DNA from: JAGQVA01 sp041391725
GTDB lineage: Bacteria; Bacteroidota; Bacteroidia; J057
Reading direction: 5' to 3'
Length of the DNA stretch: 64,000 bases
Assembly: GCA_041391725.1 (NCBI GenBank)
Contig: JAWKNL010000005.1
Location: 248,001-312,000, forward strand
Shown here: in pieces, positions 1 to 8,249 of the stretch
Layout of the letters: every line of letters starts with the position of its first letter
Position numbering within the stretch: position 1 is the first letter of the stretch
Translations under genes and position numbers: made by a program
The notes under the pieces: generated by a model
Seen by the model: only the letters and a program-made list of their open reading frames with translations
The model's database searches: none
Told to the model about the DNA's origin: nothing

Positions 1-45
1 ATTTACCCTGCACGCAGGCTTTGCAGCACCGGGCAGGGCAGAAGA

Positions 46-510
46 TTAGTTGAAATCCAGGAGTTCTATATCAAACCGGATTACGGCATCTCCCGGAATA
101 CCGAATGTGCCATTGGGGCCATAAGCCAGGCCGGAGGGTATAATCAGGATGCCTTTGCTTTCTTTTTTGAAATTCTGGATACCTTCCTGCCATCCGCGGA
201 TCAGCGAATAAACCTGAAAACTGACCGGAAAACCCTGAGAGGAGTCAAATTCTTCTCCATCGAGAAAAGTGCCGGTATAGATGATCTCCAGCGTACTTGA
301 GGTAGTAGGGTAGGTAGTACCGGTTCCCTCTTTTTCGATCACATAAAATACGCCGTTTTCAGTCCATTGACCGGCAAGGCCCTGATCGGCTGCATAGTCT
401 TCGATGATTTGTTTGTCGATAGCCAGTTGCTCATCGAAGGTGGGAATATCATCGCATCCGGAAAAAATCAACAGGGCGAAAGTGAGTACAGATAAATACA
501 ATAATTTCAT
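46..510 (-). CDS. FKBP-type peptidyl-prolyl cis-trans isomerase lipoprotein
   Basis: A 154-residue protein that should catalyse prolyl cis-trans isomerisation in the periplasm, assisting folding of exported proteins. The N-terminus is a lipoprotein signal with lipobox LIFSGC (Cys19), so it is probably membrane-anchored. The FKBP core runs from about residue 68 to the end; visible family motifs are the EIIYTGTFLDGEEFDSS segment, an IRGWQEGI segment and GLAYGPNG near the C-terminus. It is the short single-domain form typical of Bacteroidota. A promoter of the Bacteroidota type lies about 35 bp upstream of the ATG. It is divergent from the gamma-glutamyltransferase gene. The family call is firm; the client proteins are unknown. 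Confidence 0.93.
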   Translation of the reverse strand: MKLLYLSVLTFALLIFSGCDDIPTFDEQLAIDKQIIEDYAADQGLAGQWTENGVFYVIEKEGTGTTYPTTSSTLEIIYTGTFLDGEEFDSSQGFPVSFQVYSLIRGWQEGIQNFKKESKGILIIPSGLAYGPNGTFGIPGDAVIRFDIELLDFN

Positions 511-544
511 GACTAAGGTCTGGTTTGGTTTTTCTGTAGAAACG

Positions 545-574
545 CAAAATTAACCCGAACCGTACCTGTGTCAA
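545..574 (-). promoter_or_regulatory. Bacteroidota-type promoter for the FKBP gene
   Basis: On the minus strand TTGACA (574-569) is followed by a 16-base spacer and TAATTTTG (552-545). This matches the Bacteroidota housekeeping consensus TTG / TAnnTTTG. The ATG of the FKBP gene is about 35 bases downstream. Seen in sequence; activity is inferred. Confidence 0.6.
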
Positions 575-660
575 AATTTCTTTTTTGCTAAGGAGATGAT
601 TCTGCTGCTTTTCCCTGTATTTTTTTTAGCTTAATGGTCACTCCCGCTTAAATTGCTGTT

Positions 661-2349
661 ATGAAAAATATTGTTTACCTCACCCTTCTGATCTTTTCTG
701 CAGTTATGGCCCGATCACAGGACCGGCTCACCGGTTACAATTTTGCTACCCGCTCGGAAGTAATTGCCCGAAACGGAATGGCCGCCACCAGCCAGCCGCT
801 GGCTACTCAGGTCGCCATTGACATTCTCAAGGCCGGTGGGACCGCCATAGATGCGGCCATTGCCGCCAATGCCACACTTGGACTCATGGAGCCGACGGGC
901 TGCGGAGTGGGCGGTGATCTGTTTGCCATCGTCTGGGATGCAAAAACACAACAACTTTACGGGCTGAATGCCTCGGGAAGGTCTCCGCGTTCGCTTACCC
1001 TTCAGTACTTTAAGGATCACGGTTATACCAGCATTCCCCCGAGGGGACCGCTGCCGGTTTCTGTGCCAGGCTGTGTGGACGGATGGTTTGAACTGCACGA
1101 GAAGTTTGGCAAACTACCGATGAAAGTCGTGCTGGCTCCCGCCATCAATTATGCCAGAGAAGGGTTTCCCGTATCCGAACTCATCGCCTACTATCTGGGT
1201 GTGTCGGAGCGGGTATATAAAGACATGCCCAATTTTGCTGACACATGGATGCCCAATGGCCACTGCCCCCGTAAAGGAGAAGTGTTTCAGAACCCCAGGC
1301 TTGCCAATACCCTCGAATTGATTGCCAACGGGGGGCGAAAAGCCTTTTACCGGGGAGAAATTGCCGCGAAAATCGCTGCACACATGGAGCAGGTCGGTGG
1401 GTTTATTACCCTCGAAGATCTCAAAAATCACCATTCGGAGTGGGTGACTCCGGTTTCTACCAATTACAGGGGATATGATGTGTGGGAACTTCCGCCCAAC
1501 GGCCAGGGGATTTCGGCCCTTCAGATGCTCAATATTCTGGAAGCATACGACCTCAAATCCATGGGATTTGGTTCGCCCGAATACCTTCACGTGCTTACCG
1601 AAGCCAAAAAACTCGCTTTCGAAGACCGCGCTAAATATTATGCCGATCCCGACTTCAACAAGATACCGGTTGACTGGCTGATCTCGAAAGAATATGCCAA
1701 TGAGCGCAGGCCGCTGATCAACCCCAATCGCGCGGGCAGAGCTTATCCCGCCGGAAAAATCAAAGATGGAGACACCATTTACCTGACCGTCGCGGATAAA
1801 GAAGGGAATATGGTTTCCTTTATTCAGAGCAATTTCAGGGGCATGGGATCAGGCGTTGTTCCCGGAGATCTGGGTTTTATGCTTCAGGACCGGGGCGAGT
1901 TATTTGCACTGGAAGAAGGCCATTTTAATGTATATGAACCCGGCAAACGCCCGTTTCATACCATCATTCCCGCTTTTGTAACCAAAGAAGGCAAGCCTTT
2001 TATGAGTTTTGGCGTCATGGGCGGCGATATGCAGCCGCAGGGCCATGTCCAGATCCTGGTGAATATGATTGACTTTGGAATGAACCTCCAGGAAGCCGGC
2101 GATGCGCCGCGAATGAACCACGACGGTTCTTCTTCCCCCACAGGACCGGAAATGACCGATGGGGGCGTACTGAACCTTGAAAGCGGATTTCCTTACGAAA
2201 CGATACGCGGCCTGGAGCTCAGAGGGCACAAAATAGGTTTTGACTCAGGCAATTACGGCGGTTATCAGGCGATTATGTATGATTCGGAAAATAAAGTGTA
2301 TTACGGTGCTTCCGAGTCGCGGAAAGATGGTCATGCCGCAGGGTATTAA
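661..2349 (+). CDS. ggt: Gamma-glutamyltransferase (gamma-glutamyltranspeptidase)
   Basis: A 562-residue periplasmic N-terminal-nucleophile hydrolase that cleaves gamma-glutamyl bonds of glutathione and related compounds and transfers the glutamyl group to water or amino acids. A signal peptide covers about residues 1-19. The large-subunit start is recognisable (GMAATSQPLATQVAIDILKAGG, split here at about residues 40-60). The expected autoprocessing site is Thr372 in DTIYLTVADKEGN, aligning with the catalytic Thr of E. coli GGT (TTHYSVVD). The second residue of the usual TT pair is Ile, a small departure. The GMGSG-type and MGGDMQPQGH motifs of the family are present. The FAD oxidoreductase gene follows after 12 bases, so the two are probably co-transcribed. 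Confidence 0.92.
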   Translation: MKNIVYLTLLIFSAVMARSQDRLTGYNFATRSEVIARNGMAATSQPLATQVAIDILKAGGTAIDAAIAANATLGLMEPTGCGVGGDLFAIVWDAKTQQLYGLNASGRSPRSLTLQYFKDHGYTSIPPRGPLPVSVPGCVDGWFELHEKFGKLPMKVVLAPAINYAREGFPVSELIAYYLGVSERVYKDMPNFADTWMPNGHCPRKGEVFQNPRLANTLELIANGGRKAFYRGEIAAKIAAHMEQVGGFITLEDLKNHHSEWVTPVSTNYRGYDVWELPPNGQGISALQMLNILEAYDLKSMGFGSPEYLHVLTEAKKLAFEDRAKYYADPDFNKIPVDWLISKEYANERRPLINPNRAGRAYPAGKIKDGDTIYLTVADKEGNMVSFIQSNFRGMGSGVVPGDLGFMLQDRGELFALEEGHFNVYEPGKRPFHTIIPAFVTKEGKPFMSFGVMGGDMQPQGHVQILVNMIDFGMNLQEAGDAPRMNHDGSSSPTGPEMTDGGVLNLESGFPYETIRGLELRGHKIGFDSGNYGGYQAIMYDSENKVYYGASESRKDGHAAGY

Positions 2350-2361
2350 TAATTTTTACTG

Positions 2362-3495
2362 ATGGAACTGAGTTTCTGGGAAGCCGAATCCTTTATCGGG
2401 AAGCCTGATGTATTGATTGTGGGCTCCGGAATCGTGGGGCTGAGTGCTGCGCTTCATATCCGGGCCGTTGCGCCGCAGTATAGCGTATTGGTAGTGGAAA
2501 GAGGGCCTTTGCCCAGCGGCGCAAGTACACGCAATGCGGGTTTTGCCTGCTTTGGGAGTATGACCGAATTGCTTTCAGATTTGCGCACCCGTCCTGCAGC
2601 GGAGGTGTATTCTCTGGTAGAAAAACGCTGGAAAGGACTCCAAAAGCTCCGAAACCTTTGCGGTGATGCAAATATGGAGTTTGAACAATTGGGCGGATTC
2701 GAAATTTTTACCGAAAGAGACCGCCGTGCCTATGAGCTATGCATGGAGGAAAAAGCGTCAGTCAACCAGGCGCTGGCCCCCATTATCGGAAAAAAAGAAG
2801 TATTTGTATCTGTCCCCGGTAAGATTGCTGGCATGGGGTTTTCGGGGGTAGAAAATATGATTCTTAATGTGTCGGAAGGACAGATTCACACGGGAAAAAT
2901 GATGCATACACTTCTGCTTCTGGCGCGTGAAGCCGGGGTTGAAATCATCAACGGGCTGGGGATTGCGGCGCTGGAAGACCAGGGCGACAGGGTAGGCGTG
3001 GTATGTGAAAACCAGTGGGAATTTTCTGCCGGAAGGGTGCTGGTAGCTACCAATGGTTTTGCTTCCAGAATATTTCCCCAACTCCCGGTAGTGCCGGGCA
3101 GGAATCAGGTATGGGTAACCCGGCCATTGGAAAAATGGCCTGTGCGGGGCACATTCCACTACAATGAAGGGTATGTATATTTCCGCAATGTGGGGAATCG
3201 CCTGCTGATCGGCGGTGCCCGAAATCTGGATTTTGAGGGTGAAAAAACAGATATGCCCGGCAGTTCCGACATTATTCAGCATGAGTTAGGGCGATTGGTA
3301 TCAGATATGATCCTTCCGGGAAGAAAATGGGCTATTGACCGAAAATGGAGCGGAATTATGGGCCTGGGAGAAACCAAAAGCCCGATCGTGGAAAAAGTAA
3401 GTGAGAATGTGGCTGTCGCTGTGCGCCTCGGCGGTATGGGTGTCGCCATCGGAATGCAGACCGGAGAAGAGGGGGCAACCCTTATCATGCGTTAA
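2362..3495 (+). CDS. FAD-dependent oxidoreductase, DAO (D-amino-acid oxidase/glycine oxidase) family
   Basis: A 377-residue flavoprotein. The Rossmann FAD-binding motif VLIVGSGIVGLSAA sits at about residues 17-30, followed by the acidic VVERG that binds the ribose. The segment PSGASTRNAGFACFG and the C-terminal GGMGVAIGMQTG flavin-contacting loop are typical of the DAO/glycine-oxidase group. It likely oxidises an amine or amino acid, giving an imino acid and a reduced acceptor or H2O2, but the substrate cannot be read from sequence. It follows the gamma-glutamyltransferase by 12 bases. That pairing suggests, by inference only, use of amino acids released from gamma-glutamyl compounds. There is no signal peptide, so it is presumably cytoplasmic. 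Confidence 0.85.
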   Translation: MELSFWEAESFIGKPDVLIVGSGIVGLSAALHIRAVAPQYSVLVVERGPLPSGASTRNAGFACFGSMTELLSDLRTRPAAEVYSLVEKRWKGLQKLRNLCGDANMEFEQLGGFEIFTERDRRAYELCMEEKASVNQALAPIIGKKEVFVSVPGKIAGMGFSGVENMILNVSEGQIHTGKMMHTLLLLAREAGVEIINGLGIAALEDQGDRVGVVCENQWEFSAGRVLVATNGFASRIFPQLPVVPGRNQVWVTRPLEKWPVRGTFHYNEGYVYFRNVGNRLLIGGARNLDFEGEKTDMPGSSDIIQHELGRLVSDMILPGRKWAIDRKWSGIMGLGETKSPIVEKVSENVAVAVRLGGMGVAIGMQTGEEGATLIMR

Positions 3496-3585
3496 AATAA
3501 GGGAATCAAACCAGGTGATTTGTAAAATTGGGACATTCAGTTGTAAATTGCGCAGCAATATTGGAAGGCAATTTTTCCTTTGACC

Positions 3586-4278
3586 ATGGAACTTACCCAA
3601 ATAAATCCTCTCGGTATTTTAATCCTGGAGCCTGTAACATCCCTCACCGATTTCATCACGGCCATTGTTTGTTTTCTCTCATTTATGATCCTTTACCGGC
3701 AAAATGTGCAGGGCAAAGTATTCAATCTGATGCGATCCTATTTTCTTTTGATGGGAATCGGGATGACTTCTGCCGCCTTTATCGGGCATGCTTTTCAGTA
3801 TCTGGTTACCACAGACTGGAAAATGATCGGCTGGATATTCAGTGCAGTGGCGCTGATGTTGCTCGGGTTTTCTTCCGCCGAATATGCACTTCCCTATATC
3901 GGAAAGCGCCGTGCAAGACTGATTCAGGGCTTTCTGGTAATACAACTGATCGGCTTTCTGATTGCGATGATCATACCAGCAACCAGAGATTTTTCCACTG
4001 TGAAAATCAACTCCTCTATCGGCCTGGTAGGCGTTGTATTGCCGGTGCATGCCTGGTTGTGGCTACAACATAAAGCCGGTGGCAGCCGGATTATTTCTCT
4101 TGCAGTGATCTGGGGGATCATTCCCGCCATTGTGTATAACACCGAATTTACCCTTCACAGGTACTTCAACTACCATGACATAAGTCATGTGCTGATGTCC
4201 ATTTTTATCCTAATTATGCTGCGCGGTGCGCTTGGGCTCCGCCCTGATGTTTCTCTTGTCTCTAACACCCAACACTAA
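3586..4278 (+). CDS. Integral membrane protein of unknown function (DUF6962-like)
   Basis: About 230 residues with six to seven predicted transmembrane helices, for example around LTDFITAIVCFLSFMILY, WIFSAVALMLLGFSSAEYAL and IISLAVIWGIIPAIVYN. A TTG two codons upstream is possible, but ATG at 3586 is the better start. Several His residues lie near the C-terminus in FTLHRYFNYHDISHV. It is similar in style to the uncharacterised DUF6962 membrane family; I recognise that only weakly. It ends 9 bases before the sterol-desaturase-superfamily gene, so it may be co-transcribed and act with that membrane enzyme. No catalytic motif was seen. Confidence 0.6.
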   Translation: MELTQINPLGILILEPVTSLTDFITAIVCFLSFMILYRQNVQGKVFNLMRSYFLLMGIGMTSAAFIGHAFQYLVTTDWKMIGWIFSAVALMLLGFSSAEYALPYIGKRRARLIQGFLVIQLIGFLIAMIIPATRDFSTVKINSSIGLVGVVLPVHAWLWLQHKAGGSRIISLAVIWGIIPAIVYNTEFTLHRYFNYHDISHVLMSIFILIMLRGALGLRPDVSLVSNTQH

Positions 4279-4287
4279 ATTATTCCT

Positions 4288-5550
4288 ATGGGAGGTTTAC
4301 AATATGCTGGTTTTATTATTCCCGTGCTGCTTTTACTGGCACTGCTGGAATACCTCGTTTCCCGAAAAAAAAATGTGGAAACTTATCGCTTCAGTGATAC
4401 CATCGTCAACATGAGTTGTGGTATGCTGGAACGGCTTTTCGACTTCTTTTATGTGGTGATGATGTATTTCGTATATGCCTATCTGTACGACAATTTCGCC
4501 ATCGCCCATATCCCATTCGAAGGCCAGCCAATTTGGATTCAGGCACTGGTGCTGCTTCTGGCCTTATTGGTAGCTGATTTTCTCGCTTACTGGCACCACA
4601 GACTTAGCCACGAAATCAATTTTCTCTGGGCCGGACATATCGTGCACCACCAGAGCGAAGAACTCAACATTACTACTGTATTCCGCGTTTCGGCTGTATC
4701 AGTCATTTACCGCTCCTTTTTCTTCGTATGGATGCCGCTGGTGGGTTTTCCCTCCGGTGTGGTTACATTTGCCGCGGTTTTCATCGGATTGTACCAATTT
4801 GTAACGCATACCCGCCTTGTGGGCAAACTGGGCTTTCTGGAGTATATTATGGTTACTCCTTCCAGCCACCGCGTACATCATGGCCGGAATGAAAAATACC
4901 TGGACAAAAACTACGGCCATGTATTTATCATATGGGACCGGATGCTGGGTACCTTTGAAGCAGAAGCAGAAGAACCCGAATACGGAATTACCACCGGATT
5001 TGAAAGCTCAAACCCTTACTGGGCCTACTTTCACTACTGGGTTGACCTTTTCCGCAGGGCCAGACGTACCAAAAGCTGGAAAGACAAAATCAGAGTTTTC
5101 CTCATGCCCCCGGTCTGGGCGCCGGAAGACGACCCGCTACCCAAAGTCAAATATGAAACTGACGAAAACGGAAAACGCAAAAAATATAGCCTCGATCTGC
5201 CTTTCCGGCTGCAGTTGTATATCTTTATCAATATCCTGCTGACCTTGGGTCTGTTTGTGTATATGATGATCGAAAGGTCTGAACTTTCACAAATGGCACT
5301 GGGGCAGATTGCTGCTATCGTTGCGGTATCTGTACTTAGTTATGGTTTCCTGATGGAAAGAAAACGCTGGGCATTATACGTCGAACTGGGCAGGCTGCTT
5401 TTTGTATTGGTAAATGTGCCTGTTCTGTTTTTCGGAATGGATTACGCCTGGCTGCCCAACGTGTTTTTTACTTTGGCCATCGTCATTTTCGGATTCTGGC
5501 TTCTTCGGATGCGGGATTATTTTGGCATAGAAGTAAAGCTGGAAGTATAA
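4288..5550 (+). CDS. Sterol desaturase / fatty acid hydroxylase superfamily protein, alkylglycerol-monooxygenase-like
   Basis: A 420-residue membrane di-iron oxygenase. The His-box ligands are all visible: HHRLSHE (residues 103-109), HIVHHQSE (around 117-124) and SSHRVHHGRN (192-201). These bind the di-iron centre in the fatty-acid-hydroxylase superfamily. Several N-terminal membrane segments precede the core. A long C-terminal extension with three to four further membrane spans resembles alkylglycerol monooxygenase (TMEM195/AGMO) rather than the short sterol desaturases. The likely reaction is O2-dependent hydroxylation of a lipid; the substrate is unknown. The 3' end overlaps the convergent AraC-family gene by 34 bases. 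Confidence 0.85.
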   Translation: MGGLQYAGFIIPVLLLLALLEYLVSRKKNVETYRFSDTIVNMSCGMLERLFDFFYVVMMYFVYAYLYDNFAIAHIPFEGQPIWIQALVLLLALLVADFLAYWHHRLSHEINFLWAGHIVHHQSEELNITTVFRVSAVSVIYRSFFFVWMPLVGFPSGVVTFAAVFIGLYQFVTHTRLVGKLGFLEYIMVTPSSHRVHHGRNEKYLDKNYGHVFIIWDRMLGTFEAEAEEPEYGITTGFESSNPYWAYFHYWVDLFRRARRTKSWKDKIRVFLMPPVWAPEDDPLPKVKYETDENGKRKKYSLDLPFRLQLYIFINILLTLGLFVYMMIERSELSQMALGQIAAIVAVSVLSYGFLMERKRWALYVELGRLLFVLVNVPVLFFGMDYAWLPNVFFTLAIVIFGFWLLRMRDYFGIEVKLEV

Positions 5551-6479
5551 TTTGCACGGATACTGCTTTCGGGTATTTTGATCAGGAGGCCGGAATAAAA
5601 GCTTTCTTTTGTATAGGCTACTTCTTTTTGCTCCAATAAAGACTTGTAGTATCTGGGAGAAAATCCCATGATCTGCCTGAACTCTTTTGAAAAATGGGCC
5701 TGGTCGTAATATCCGAAAGTCAGGGCTGTCTCGGTCAGTGAGGTAAAGGTTTTTTTGTGGATGGCGTCAAGTGCTTTACACAGGCGGTTGATTTTCAGCA
5801 ATTCACTGGGTTTTACGCCCAGTTCCTGGTTCATTTTCCGCTGAAGGTGTCTTCGCGAGTAATGAATTGCTTCGGCGAGTGCTACTGCCTGTACAGGCTG
5901 ATCCGAAATGATCTCTGATTCCCGTAGAAAACTGGCTGTTTCCCTGAAAAGCACAGACTTTGGGCTTTCGGCCGGGTCCAATTTTTCTCTTAAATAACCT
6001 TCAAAAATCCGGATACAATTTTCGGGCGAAGGATCTGCTTTCATTTTCTTATACACCATGTCCAACCGGCTGTCCAGCACCCGGCAAGGATTGAAAATCT
6101 TGTCGTGAAAATCGCGCATGTAGTTTTTGTATATACTAAACAGTCCTCCAGGCTCAAAAACCACCCGGAACGCCCTGAGGCGGGTGAAATTTCCGGAGAA
6201 GTTCAGCCGCGTCGATGGCGGTATCATGCTGCAGGAAGGAAGCCTTATGGTTGTACCATCACCGGTAATCAGCCTGACGGGGGACTCGTTGTCAAATAGA
6301 AACACAAAACCCGTTGAGAACCCAGGGAAAAAAGCAATCTCCTGTTTCGGGCTTTTGCAATTAAATTCGATCCAGTCAAAATGGTGGAGGACATTTGCGG
6401 TATTTTCCGAAGGCGCCCATACCTGGTAGTTGAAGGAACCTGTCGTATTCATCTTTAGATTGGTTTTGGGATAAAGCAT
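5517..6479 (-). CDS. AraC-family transcriptional regulator
   Basis: About 320 residues (311 if translation starts at the internal ATG at 6452, MNTTGSFNYQVW, which I favour). The C-terminal about 100 residues are an AraC/XylS double helix-turn-helix: an ALAEAIHYSRRHLQRKMNQELG recognition helix region, then LTETALTFGYYDQAHFSKEF, then GFSPRYYK. The N-terminal part is a divergent sensor domain of the DUF6597 type, so the ligand is unknown. It is convergent with, and overlaps, the AGMO-like gene. It is divergent from the fatty-acid-hydroxylase gene, which makes that gene a plausible target. Confidence 0.88.
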   Translation of the reverse strand: MLYPKTNLKMNTTGSFNYQVWAPSENTANVLHHFDWIEFNCKSPKQEIAFFPGFSTGFVFLFDNESPVRLITGDGTTIRLPSCSMIPPSTRLNFSGNFTRLRAFRVVFEPGGLFSIYKNYMRDFHDKIFNPCRVLDSRLDMVYKKMKADPSPENCIRIFEGYLREKLDPAESPKSVLFRETASFLRESEIISDQPVQAVALAEAIHYSRRHLQRKMNQELGVKPSELLKINRLCKALDAIHKKTFTSLTETALTFGYYDQAHFSKEFRQIMGFSPRYYKSLLEQKEVAYTKESFYSGLLIKIPESSIRANYTSSFTSMPK

Positions 6480-6743
6480 ACCTTAAGTTCCTTCCTGAGG
6501 GGCGCAGGATGAAACGGCTTTTTGCCAGCGTTGTATGTTCCTCATTATTTTCCACCAAAGAGAGCCGTGCAAGCCAGCTTTTTACGGAAAATCGCCAAAA
6601 ATTGGAAAAGTCCTTTTCCTGAAATGGAATAGGGCTTTTTTTTTCATGCCGATTCGGATTTTGTCCGAAATATCCAATTACCCCCTGAGGGAACCCCGCA
6701 TTTTTATATTCGTTAAACTATTGATTCACAAACTGTACTAATC

Positions 6744-7409
6744 ATGAAACAATCCATTCCAACACCAACCAAGTCCTCCGAACGGGCCGGTGAGGGAACC
6801 CGGCTGTTCAGAAATCGATGGATTGAGGCATTTACGCGTACACATATCTCAATTCCGCTGATTCTCTTTTATGGAGGTGCCCTGGGGCTGATTCTTTACA
6901 CAGTTTTTTACACCCCTATTTCTGGTTTTGCAATTGCCGGCCTGTTCTGGCTGGGGATGTTTGTTTTTACTTTTATCGAGTACGCCATGCACCGCTGGCT
7001 TTTTCACCTGGTAACAGACACGGCTGCGCGAACGCGGTTTCAGTACGTGGTTCATGGCGTTCATCACAAATATCCCCGCGACAGAGAACGGCTGGTTATG
7101 CCGCCATTTGTCAGCCTGGCCATATCAATTACGCTGGTCGGGATTTTTCAGATGGTAATGGGTATTTACAGCTACAGCTTTGTTGCCGGTATAATTTCAG
7201 GTTATGCCAGCTACCTGGTGATTCACTACAGCGTACATATCTTTAAGCCGCCGCGCAATTTTCTCCGGAGGCTGTGGACGCACCATGCTGTGCATCACTA
7301 CCGGGATGACGGGGTGGCCTACGGAGTTTCATCGCCGCTGTGGGATTTTATTTTCCATACCCTTCCCCGGGACAGTAAAAAGGTCAGGAGCCAGGTTGAA
7401 CATAGTTAG
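6744..7409 (+). CDS. Fatty acid 2-hydroxylase-like (sterol desaturase superfamily) membrane protein
   Basis: A 221-residue di-iron membrane hydroxylase. Histidine clusters are in the Scs7/FA2H arrangement: EYAMHRWLFH, then HGVHHKYPRDRERLVMPP, then HYSVHIF and HHAVHHYRDDGVAYGVSS. The HGVHHKYPxDxxRLVMPP signature is characteristic of fatty-acid 2-hydroxylases that act on ceramide or sphingolipid acyl chains. Four membrane segments are expected. Bacteroidota make sphingolipids and sulfonolipids, so acyl 2-hydroxylation of such a lipid is a reasonable inference. It is convergent with the SDR gene, overlapping by 26 bases, and divergent from an AraC regulator. Confidence 0.85.
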   Translation: MKQSIPTPTKSSERAGEGTRLFRNRWIEAFTRTHISIPLILFYGGALGLILYTVFYTPISGFAIAGLFWLGMFVFTFIEYAMHRWLFHLVTDTAARTRFQYVVHGVHHKYPRDRERLVMPPFVSLAISITLVGIFQMVMGIYSYSFVAGIISGYASYLVIHYSVHIFKPPRNFLRRLWTHHAVHHYRDDGVAYGVSSPLWDFIFHTLPRDSKKVRSQVEHS

Positions 7410-8232
7410 GTTTGCCTGACGAATTTGCCCTGATTTTTTCAATATTTTTCGAGAAAAACCAGTGAATCAGGCCCGGTGCCAGCCATTTTCCCAGGCGCAA
7501 CCCTTTTCCCATGAGGGACAGGGTTGTGCTTTTTTTGCGTCTGTGGATCATCTTGCTCACAATCTGAGCGACCTGATCAGGGGTTTGCTTGCGGATTCCT
7601 TGTCTTTCTTCGAGGTAAATCAGTTTCCCGTCGGCGTCCATGATGACCTTTTGCGGGTCATTTTCGGTAAAGCCCACATAAGCGATGCCTGTATGCACAC
7701 CTGTGCCTGTCAACTCCAGCCTGAGCGATTCACAGAATGCGGTCAGTGCCTTTTTGGATGCGCTGTAAATCGAGTTGAAGGGAAGTCCGTGAAAAGAGGC
7801 AATGCTGGAAATAAATACGATATTTCCCTTTTGTTTTACAATCCAGGGCAGGGCAGCTTTGGTCGGATAAATGGAGCCCAGGATATTGGTTTCGGTCACA
7901 TTGCGGAATACCTCCGGACTCATGGATTCAATCGAACCTCTTGTTGCAGCGCCGGCGTTGTTGATTAGGATATCCAGTCTTCCCCATTGGTTGATAGCAG
8001 CCATTACAATTGCCTCTGCATCTTCCCATTTGCTGATGTCACCGCTTACGGCGATGACATCATAACCATTTTCGCGAAATTGGGCCGCAGTGGTTTCGAG
8101 TTGGGACAGACTTCGCGCATTGAGCACAACAGACGCGCCCTGTTGGGCGAGGTTTTCTGCTATGGCTTTGCCTATTCCCATCCGCGAGCCGGTGACGATC
8201 GCGACTTTTCCTTCCAGTTTTTTTGATTGCAT
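7384..8232 (-). CDS. Short-chain dehydrogenase/reductase (SDR) family oxidoreductase
   Basis: About 282 residues when started at the ATG at 8232 (MQSKKLEGKVAIVTG). An in-frame upstream start at 8277 would overlap the preceding gene. The NAD(P)-binding TGSRMGIG motif is at about residues 13-20. The NNAG motif follows, then the catalytic Ser in SSIASFHG and Tyr-x-x-x-Lys in YSASK. The C-terminal tail (KGLRLGKWLAPGLIHWFF) is hydrophobic and amphipathic, as in membrane-associated SDRs acting on lipids (3-ketosphinganine-reductase or DHRS7-like). It lies 17 bases after the NAD-epimerase-like gene, so the two form an operon. Confidence 0.88.
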   Translation of the reverse strand: MQSKKLEGKVAIVTGSRMGIGKAIAENLAQQGASVVLNARSLSQLETTAAQFRENGYDVIAVSGDISKWEDAEAIVMAAINQWGRLDILINNAGAATRGSIESMSPEVFRNVTETNILGSIYPTKAALPWIVKQKGNIVFISSIASFHGLPFNSIYSASKKALTAFCESLRLELTGTGVHTGIAYVGFTENDPQKVIMDADGKLIYLEERQGIRKQTPDQVAQIVSKMIHRRKKSTTLSLMGKGLRLGKWLAPGLIHWFFSKNIEKIRANSSGKPNYVQPGS

Positions 8233-8249
8233 TTCAGAGAATTTCCAGA

